A stretch of 64,000 nucleotides of DNA from JAFLCL01 sp964502175 (lineage in GTDB: Bacteria > Myxococcota_A > Polyangia > Polyangiales > Sandaracinaceae). Numbering within the stretch: the stretch's first letter is position 1; each line of letters begins with the position of its first letter. The notes under the pieces are model-generated. The model worked only from the letters and a program-made list of their open reading frames with translations, did no database searches and was not told the origin of the DNA. This document shows, in pieces, positions 17,740 through 24,642 of this stretch. The stretch covers positions 124,001 to 188,000 of the forward strand of contig CAZCVE010000009.1 of the NCBI GenBank assembly GCA_964502175.1, in the 5' to 3' direction. Both the position numbers and the translations under genes were made by a program.

Positions 17740-20700
17740 TGGAGCAGCGCCTCACCGTGTTCGAGCGACAGCACGACGGCATCGTCACGTGGACGAGCGT
17801 GGGCACGACGTTCCGCACACCGATCACCGTGCGCGCCGCGAGCAGCGCGCGCGCCGAGAAGCTCTTCACGGAGCACGCGCGCTCGCTCGTTCGCAAGCTC
17901 CCGCCTCCCGAGCGCGTCGCGCTCGCCCGACCTCAGGTCGTCGTGCTCCAAGACATCCGCCTCGAGCTCTCGCTACGAGGCGAGCTCGGGCGCCGACAGA
18001 TCGCCCGCGTGTTCCCGCTGCTCCTCGAGACGCGTCGCATCCACCACGACTCCTTCGCGCACGTGTACTCGCACCCGATGCGAACCGAGCAACGCTTCGC
18101 GCCGCCGCGCGAGCCCGGGCTCGTGGTGGGCGACTGGCTTCGTCGCGTGCTGTCGCGCGCGTGGGCCGACGTGAGCACGGAGGAGATCGACGAGCTCGCG
18201 ACGCAGGGCAAGGAGCGTCTGCGACACGTCGTGTTCGACGAGCAGGCGTGCACGATCGGCCAGGCGTGGGCGGCCGCGCGTCAGGAGGGCGCGCCGACCA
18301 AAGAGGGAGAGTCGAAGATCGCGCTCGTCGAGCTGCCTCGGCTGGGGGTCGACGTCACGCGAGAGATCGCGCGAGACGACACGAGCCTCGGCATCGCACG
18401 CCCCGCGCTCGATCGCGCGGCGCAGTCGATGGCCCTCGGTGCGGCGGTCGATCCGCGGACTGCGAAGCGCTCGCTCGTGCCACCGCCCTCGGCGCGCTCG
18501 TTCGTGGTCGTCGGTCCGCCGGGTTCGGGGCGCACCACGCTCTTGCGGCGCACGGCGCACGCCCTCCTCCGCCTCGATGGCTTCGAGGTCCACAACAACC
18601 TCGACCTCGTCTCTCACGTCTGGGAGCTCTCCGCGCGACGCCTCATCGCGGGCATGTCGCGGCTCGGCGAGTGGGAGAAGCGCGTCCTTCGGATCATCGA
18701 CGAGGCGCGCGCCCATCGCGCGGTGCTCTGCTTCACGGATCTCGCGCTGCTCGGCGTGACGGGACGATCGAGAGAGAGCGACCGCGCCATCGCCGACGTG
18801 CTCGAGGGGCCCGTCTCGCGGGGCGAGATCGTGATCTGGGGCGAGACCACGTCCGAGGGCCGCCAGCGTCTCGTCGACGAAGCCCCGCGCATGGCGGAGC
18901 TCGTGCCGACCTGCGTCCTCGAAGGAGCCGACACCGGCGAGACCCACGCGATGCTCCTCCACCGCGCGCGGACGATCGAGCGCACGGCCGGCGGTTTTGC
19001 GAAGCCGGACGGCACGCGTGTGTACGTCGAGATCGATCCCCTCTCGATCCCGGCGATCGCGCTCCAGACGCGCTCGCTGTTCGCTGGCGTCGCCAACCCG
19101 GGCAAGTCGATGACGGTGCTCGATCGACTCGCGACGCGCGCCATCGCGCAGCGCGACGTCCGCGCGAACGACACGCGCGCAGACGACCTCCCGACCGCGT
19201 CCTCGCTCGTGCTCTCGGTGCTCGAGGAGAGGACCGGCATGCCGGCGTCGCTCCTCGACGGCAGCGCGCTCTCGGACGCCGCGCTCGGCTCTCGCTTCGA
19301 GCGTGACGTCGTGGGCCAGGCGGAGGCGACGCGCGCCGTCGTCGATCTCGTGGTGCGCCTCAAGACGCGCCTGACCGATCCGCGTCGACCGCGCGCCGTG
19401 TACCTCTTCACGGGACCGACCGGCACGGGCAAGACGGAGACGGCGAAGTGGATCGCCGAGCACGTGTTCGGCAGCACCGCGAGGCTCGCGCGCTTCGACA
19501 TGGCCGAGCTCTCCGGGCCCGATGGCGCCGCGCGCCTGCTCGGCACGGGACAGCCCGGCGAGGCCTCGCTCGTGGCGCGGGTGCGCGAGCAGCCGTTCTC
19601 CGTGGTGTTGCTCGACGAGATCGAGAAGGCGCACCGGAGCGTGCTCTACCTCTTGCTCCAGCTGTTCGACGAAGGTCGCCTCACCGATCCGAACGGGACG
19701 ACCGCGGACTTCACGAGCACCGTGCTGGTGATGACGTCGAACCTCGGCGCGAAGCCGCGTCCGCGGGCCGGGTTCGCCACGGGCGGAGAGACCGAGAGCG
19801 CGCTCGCGGAGGTCTCGCGCGCGGTGCGTGACTTCTTTCCGCCCGAGCTCTTCCACCGCATCGATCGCATCGTCCCGTTCCGTCCGCTCGACGAGATCAT
19901 GGCGCGCGCGATCGTGCGTCGGGAGCTCGGGATGCTCCTCGCGCGGCGCGGCCTCACGGAGCGGCGCATCGCGGTCGAGGCCACCGATCGCGTGATCGAC
20001 CTCGCGATCGAGCGCGCGTTCGATCCCGCGGGCGGCGCGCGATCGGTGAAGCGATGGCTCGAGGCCGCGGTCGCGGGTCTCCTCGCCGACGAGATCGCGC
20101 GGGGCGGCCGCGCAGAGCAGCGAAGGCTGACGCTCCACGTGCGCGGCGCAGGCGACGAGAGGCGGCTCGCGGTGCACGGCGAGGCGCTGCGCGAGGCCAA
20201 CGACGCGAGCCTCGTGTTCCTCGATCTGCCCAACGATCTCGGGATCGAAGCGCTCACGCGGCTCGCCGAAGATCTCGCGGCGCCGCTCCTCGACGACGAC
20301 GACGACGTCGGCGACCGACTGCGTCGCGCGCAGGCGGACGTCACCCGACGCGACGCGCGCGCTGGGTTCGCGCTCGAGAGCGCGCTAATCGATCTTGAGG
20401 CGCTGCGCGAGCGACAGGAGGCGCTGTCCGAGACGGAGACGGTCCGCACGCGCGACCACTACGAAGACGAGCTCGATCGCACCCGCACCGTGCAGCGCGG
20501 ACGCACGTGGTCGCGCCACGAGACGCGGCCGCAGCTGCACCTCTCGCGCGGCACGAGAGAGCGTGGCCCCGAACGAACACCGCGCGCGCTGCGCTCGCAC
20601 CTGGGCGAGGTGCTCGCCTTTCGACGTGCGCTCCCGCGCATCGCGGATCCGCGCGCGCACGTGGTGGACGTGCTCGTCTCTCGCCTCGGCATCCGCACGG

Positions 20701-21272
20701 GCGATCGCATGGAGGCGCTCGCGGCAGCGCTGACACCTCGCCAGGCCTCGCTCGTGCTCGCCATCGCGCGCACGGGTTCGAGCGTCCGCGAGGTCGATCT
20801 CGCGACGCTCCTCGAGCGCCCCGTCGCAGACGAGATCGTGCTTCGACTCGCCGGCCTCGACGTCCGCGCGCGCATCGCGGGTGACCACGGCACGCACGTG
20901 CTCGCGACGGACGACGGCCCGCCGGAGCTCGTCTCCGTGCACGTCCTCGACGCCGTCGTCGATGACGCGGCGAGCGTGTTCGCCGCGCGCGAGATCGAGC
21001 GGCATGCGTTCCGCGCCGCGCTCGAGCGAGGCGACGACGGCGTGCCCAACCCCGATCCGCTCCTCCCGCTCGTGCGCAGCGTCCGCCTCTCGCGCTCGGG
21101 CGAGCACCTCGAGGCGAGCATCGAGGATCTGTCGCTCAACGAGGTCTTCCGTGGCCGCGTGCGCGATCTCGCGGCAGCGCTCGAGATGCTCCGTGATCGA
21201 CGCGCCCTCGTGCTGCCCGAGGGCGTCGAGGTCCCCGACCTCGCGCGTCTCCGCGACGAGGAGGCCACGTGA
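17739..21272 (+). CDS. Hsp100/Clp-like AAA+ ATPase, operon gene 2
   Basis: 1177 aa; the ATG at 17739 overlaps the previous stop (TGATG). A single N-terminal strand-helix-strand module occupies ~1-110. The first ATPase domain is badly degenerate: Walker A is GPPGSGRT with Arg at 265 for Lys, and Walker B reads LCFTDL (T333, D334). The second domain is intact: GPTGTGKT (559-566), VVLLDEIEKAH (D626, E627), VMTSNLGAK, PELFHRIDR and GGARSVKRW. The GYVG pore loop is missing here too (RLLGTGQPGEASLVARVRE). Residues ~815-1177 form an extension with an acidic run (LLDDDDDVGD), a long charged coiled coil and an alpha/beta end, different from that of gene 1. It probably works only as part of a mixed ring with its neighbours. 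Confidence 0.85.
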   Translation: MEQRLTVFERQHDGIVTWTSVGTTFRTPITVRAASSARAEKLFTEHARSLVRKLPPPERVALARPQVVVLQDIRLELSLRGELGRRQIARVFPLLLETRRIHHDSFAHVYSHPMRTEQRFAPPREPGLVVGDWLRRVLSRAWADVSTEEIDELATQGKERLRHVVFDEQACTIGQAWAAARQEGAPTKEGESKIALVELPRLGVDVTREIARDDTSLGIARPALDRAAQSMALGAAVDPRTAKRSLVPPPSARSFVVVGPPGSGRTTLLRRTAHALLRLDGFEVHNNLDLVSHVWELSARRLIAGMSRLGEWEKRVLRIIDEARAHRAVLCFTDLALLGVTGRSRESDRAIADVLEGPVSRGEIVIWGETTSEGRQRLVDEAPRMAELVPTCVLEGADTGETHAMLLHRARTIERTAGGFAKPDGTRVYVEIDPLSIPAIALQTRSLFAGVANPGKSMTVLDRLATRAIAQRDVRANDTRADDLPTASSLVLSVLEERTGMPASLLDGSALSDAALGSRFERDVVGQAEATRAVVDLVVRLKTRLTDPRRPRAVYLFTGPTGTGKTETAKWIAEHVFGSTARLARFDMAELSGPDGAARLLGTGQPGEASLVARVREQPFSVVLLDEIEKAHRSVLYLLLQLFDEGRLTDPNGTTADFTSTVLVMTSNLGAKPRPRAGFATGGETESALAEVSRAVRDFFPPELFHRIDRIVPFRPLDEIMARAIVRRELGMLLARRGLTERRIAVEATDRVIDLAIERAFDPAGGARSVKRWLEAAVAGLLADEIARGGRAEQRRLTLHVRGAGDERRLAVHGEALREANDASLVFLDLPNDLGIEALTRLAEDLAAPLLDDDDDVGDRLRRAQADVTRRDARAGFALESALIDLEALRERQEALSETETVRTRDHYEDELDRTRTVQRGRTWSRHETRPQLHLSRGTRERGPERTPRALRSHLGEVLAFRRALPRIADPRAHVVDVLVSRLGIRTGDRMEALAAALTPRQASLVLAIARTGSSVREVDLATLLERPVADEIVLRLAGLDVRARIAGDHGTHVLATDDGPPELVSVHVLDAVVDDAASVFAAREIERHAFRAALERGDDGVPNPDPLLPLVRSVRLSRSGEHLEASIEDLSLNEVFRGRVRDLAAALEMLRDRRALVLPEGVEVPDLARLRDEEAT

Positions 21273-23548
21273 ACAAGCCATCCTTGCGCGCCTACGTCGT
21301 GCGCCACGACGACGGCAACGTCACCGCGCACCTCATGCGCCTGCGCGATCGGCTGTTCGCCCCCCAGCCGCCGAGCGCGTTCGCGCCCGAGATCGAAGAG
21401 GCCTGCCGCTTCCTCGAAGACACGCTCCGCGCGCGAGTCCTCGAGGGCCACGAGGCGCTCGAGGACTACCTCTTCGAGGGCGAGGTCACGCTGCACGACG
21501 TCGACGTCGACGTTCATCCGCTCCGCACGGTGGACAAGGTGCCGGTGATCGGCGCGACGACGATCCCGATGCGTCTCGGCTACGCGCTCTTCGCGCTCCC
21601 GCGCGGCGGCTACCGCGTGATGATGCCGCGTTTTGGCTGGTGGTTCGTGTGCGAGCTGCCGCGCGCCGCCGCGCCGCTGGTGAAGCAGCTGATCGGCACC
21701 GAGCTGCTCGGACAGCACAGCCACGGCCTCCACGCGTACCGACGCGGCAAGAGCGAGTCGATCCTCGAGCGCTCGCCGTCGTGGACGCACCGCACCGCCG
21801 CGGGCGCGACGATCGAAGAGCTCGACGCGCAGCAGTATCGCGAGCTCGGCAAGGTGGCCGAGGAGTGGGTGTCTCGCGCGAAGAGGCGAAAGCTCCCGAC
21901 CACGATCGGTGACCTCGATCGCGAGCACGTCGGCCTCGCGGAGGCCAAGCCGATCCGCTCGATCGTCCTCGTCGGTCCGTCGGGCACGGGCAAGACGGCG
22001 TGGGTCCGCAAGCTCGCGCGCCACCTCGCGCAGACGAGCGCGAACAAGGACGCGATGGCGCGGCCACGCCTCTGGGCCACCTCCGCCGAGCGCATCGTGA
22101 GCGGCATGGCGTACCTCGGGCAGTGGGAGGCGCGCGTGCTGGCGATCCTCGCCGAGCTCGAGGGCGAGACCGACTGGCTCTACGTGGATCGGCTCACGGG
22201 CATCACGCGTCCGCAGCCCGGCGGCAGCGCGATCGCCGACTTCTTCGTGTCCCCCGTGCGGCAGGGCTCGCTGCGTCTGCTCGCGGAGTGCGACGAGCGC
22301 GAGTGGGAGCGCGCGCAGCGATCACACGCAGACCTCTGCGCGCAGCTCCACGTCGTGCGGCTCACGGAGCCCTCGCTCTCCGAGGTGCCCTCGCTCTTGC
22401 GCGCGTATCAGGAGCGCCGTGCGCCCGAGGTCGTCATCCACGCCGAGGGCTATCGCCGGCTCGCGGCGCACCTCGCGATGCTCGTTCGCACGGGTGCCTT
22501 CCCCGGCAAGGGGTTCCGCTTCCTCGAGGGGCTCGTGCCCGACCCCGATCACGCCAAGCCGCGCACGCTCCTGCCCGCGCACGTGAGCGAAGAGGTGGCC
22601 AAGCACACGGGCCTCCCGCTCGAGCTCGTGTCGGACGAGATCACGCGCAGCCAGCACGACTTCGCGGCGGCGCTGGCCGCGCGCGTCATCGGACAAGATC
22701 TCGCGTGTCACACGGCAGCGACCGTGCTCACGCGCTTCAAGGCAGGCCTCGCCGATCCGCAGCGCCCGCTCGGCGTGCTGCTGTTCGCGGGGCCGACGGG
22801 CGTGGGCAAGACGGAGCTCGCGAAGCAGATCGCGCGCGTCATGCTCGGCGACGACGAGCGCATGGTCCGGCTGGACATGAGCGAGCACCAACTGCCGGGC
22901 TCGAGCGGGCGGCTCATCGACGCGGGGGCAGGCGCGGGGAGCCTCGCCGCGAGAGTGCGCGCGCAGCCCTTCACGCTCGTGCTCTTCGACGAGATCGAGA
23001 AGGCGCACCCGGAGGTCTTCGATCTGCTGCTCGGTGTGCTCGGCGAGGGTCGTCTCACGGACTCGAGCGGACGCGACGTGGACTTCCGCGGCGCCGTCAT
23101 CGTGATGACCTCGAACCTCGGCGCGGGTGAGGGCACGCGCGTGGGCTTCGACGCCGATCAGACCCCGTCGTACGCGCGGCGGGTGCGCGAGCATTTTCGT
23201 CCCGAGCTCGTCGCGCGCATCGATCACGTGGTGCCGTTCCGCGAGCTGTCGCGGGACGACGTGCGACGCATCGTGGATCTCGGGCTCGACGGTGTGCGCG
23301 CTCGAACCGGGCTCTCGCTGCGAGGCATCTCGCTCGACGCGTCCGAGGCGGCACGCGCGCACCTCGCGGGACGCGGCTACCAGCCCGGCAAGGGCGCGCG
23401 CGCGCTCCATCGCGTGATCGAAGAAGAGGTGGTCGCGCCGATCGGGGCGCTCCTCGCGGCGCAGCCCACGCTCCGTGGCGGCACCATCACGATCGACCTC
23501 GAGGCTGACCGGCTGCGCGTCGCGCGATCCGGCGACGCGGCGCAGTAG
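21269..23548 (+). CDS. Hsp100/Clp-like AAA+ ATPase, operon gene 3
   Basis: 759 aa, the shortest of the three. GTG start; GTGA overlaps the previous stop by 4 bp, so translation is coupled. The N-terminal module (~1-150) has the same strand-helix-strand pattern and continues into an aromatic stretch (MMPRFGWWFVCELPR). First domain: Walker A GPSGTGKT (236-243) intact, pore position MAYLGQW, Walker B LYVDRL with D307 kept but the catalytic Glu replaced by R308. Second domain: GPTGVGKT (508-515), VLFDEIEKAH (D574, E575), VMTSNLGAG, RPELVARID and KGARALHR, intact. The GYVG loop is again missing (RLIDAGAGAGSLAARVRA). It ends right after the small domain, with no extension. No Clp protease or adaptor gene is adjacent. 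Confidence 0.85.
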   Translation: MNKPSLRAYVVRHDDGNVTAHLMRLRDRLFAPQPPSAFAPEIEEACRFLEDTLRARVLEGHEALEDYLFEGEVTLHDVDVDVHPLRTVDKVPVIGATTIPMRLGYALFALPRGGYRVMMPRFGWWFVCELPRAAAPLVKQLIGTELLGQHSHGLHAYRRGKSESILERSPSWTHRTAAGATIEELDAQQYRELGKVAEEWVSRAKRRKLPTTIGDLDREHVGLAEAKPIRSIVLVGPSGTGKTAWVRKLARHLAQTSANKDAMARPRLWATSAERIVSGMAYLGQWEARVLAILAELEGETDWLYVDRLTGITRPQPGGSAIADFFVSPVRQGSLRLLAECDEREWERAQRSHADLCAQLHVVRLTEPSLSEVPSLLRAYQERRAPEVVIHAEGYRRLAAHLAMLVRTGAFPGKGFRFLEGLVPDPDHAKPRTLLPAHVSEEVAKHTGLPLELVSDEITRSQHDFAAALAARVIGQDLACHTAATVLTRFKAGLADPQRPLGVLLFAGPTGVGKTELAKQIARVMLGDDERMVRLDMSEHQLPGSSGRLIDAGAGAGSLAARVRAQPFTLVLFDEIEKAHPEVFDLLLGVLGEGRLTDSSGRDVDFRGAVIVMTSNLGAGEGTRVGFDADQTPSYARRVREHFRPELVARIDHVVPFRELSRDDVRRIVDLGLDGVRARTGLSLRGISLDASEAARAHLAGRGYQPGKGARALHRVIEEEVVAPIGALLAAQPTLRGGTITIDLEADRLRVARSGDAAQ

Positions 23549-23671
23549 GAGGGAACGCGTGTCGGCACCCTCGTGGGGGGGTCTCGCGGTCGCGCTCGCG
23601 GTGAGCATGGCTCACGGGGCCTCGAGCGCCCTCGCCTCGCGGCACCGCTCCGTGCGAGGATTCGCGCCCCG

Positions 23672-24625
23672 ATGTCGCACGAGAGAAATCCCGGAACTGC
23701 TCTGAACCTCGGCTGGGTCGAGGACATCCACATCAACAAGAGCGCGGTCGAGCGCCGCTCCGCCACGATCGGCACGCGCCGCACCGTGAAGAAAGAGTGG
23801 CAGCTCGCCTGGCTCCTCAAGGCGATGACGCTCATCGACCTCACCACGCTCGCCGGCGACGACACGCCCGGCAACGTGAAGCGCTTGTGCGCGAAGGCGC
23901 GGCGCCCGATCCGCGAGGACATCCTCGAGGCGCTCGGCGTCACGTCGCGCAACATCACGACCGGCGCGGTGTGCGTCTATCACGACCTCGTGAAGACCGC
24001 GGTGCACGAGCTCGAGGGCACCAAGGTCCCCGTCGCCGCCGTGTCCACGGGCTTTCCTGCCGGCCTCGTGCCGCTCGACACGCGCCTCGAAGAGATCCGT
24101 CGCTCCGTCGCCGACGGCGCGAAGGAGATCGACATCGTCATCCACCGCGCGCACGTCCTCACGAACGACTGGCAGTCGCTCTACGACGAGGTGCGCGCGA
24201 TGCGCGAGGCCTGCGGCGAGGCGCACATGAAGGCGATCCTCGCGACGGGCGAGCTCGGCACGCTGAGGAACGTCGCGAAGGCGAGCTGGGTCGCGATGAT
24301 GGCGGGCTCGGACTTCATCAAGACCTCGACGGGCAAGGAGAGCGTCAACGCGACGCTGCCGTTCACGCTCGTGATGGTCCGCGCGATCCGCGAGTACGCG
24401 AACCGCACGGGCTTCAAGGTCGGCTACAAGCCCGCGGGCGGCATCCGCACCGCGAAGCAGGCGCTCGAGTACATGTTCCTCATGAAGGACGAGCTCGGCC
24501 GCGAGTGGCTCGAGCCCGATCTCTTCCGCTTCGGCGCGAGCGCGCTCGTCGCCGACATCGAGCGTCAGCTCGAATTCCACGTCACCGGTCGCTACGCCGC
24601 GTTCCACCGCCATCCCATGGCGTGA
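23672..24625 (+). CDS. deoC: Deoxyribose-phosphate aldolase
   Basis: 317 aa from the ATG at 23672; an upstream in-frame start adds an Arg-rich stretch not found in the family. A TIM-barrel class I aldolase that splits 2-deoxyribose-5-phosphate into acetaldehyde and glyceraldehyde-3-phosphate. The Schiff-base lysine is in DFIKTSTGKE and the second active-site lysine in GYKPAGGIRT; the N-terminal LIDLTTLAGDDTPGNV matches the LIDHTxL region, with Thr for His. At 317 aa it is of the longer DeoC type. The ALDH gene starts 17 bp downstream, and the pair fits a route that makes acetaldehyde and then oxidises it. Confidence 0.95.
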   Translation: MSHERNPGTALNLGWVEDIHINKSAVERRSATIGTRRTVKKEWQLAWLLKAMTLIDLTTLAGDDTPGNVKRLCAKARRPIREDILEALGVTSRNITTGAVCVYHDLVKTAVHELEGTKVPVAAVSTGFPAGLVPLDTRLEEIRRSVADGAKEIDIVIHRAHVLTNDWQSLYDEVRAMREACGEAHMKAILATGELGTLRNVAKASWVAMMAGSDFIKTSTGKESVNATLPFTLVMVRAIREYANRTGFKVGYKPAGGIRTAKQALEYMFLMKDELGREWLEPDLFRFGASALVADIERQLEFHVTGRYAAFHRHPMA

Positions 24626-24642
24626 AGTCGAGAGAGACGAAC

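Noticed and set aside
14332..23548. AAA+ operon as a type VI secretion ClpV locus
   Set aside because: No sheath, tube, baseplate or membrane-complex genes nearby, and the pore loops ClpV needs are missing.
23559..23705. Small signal-like frame between the AAA+ operon and deoC
   Set aside because: It overlaps the deoC start, turns Arg-rich after the hydrophobic stretch and has no family features.
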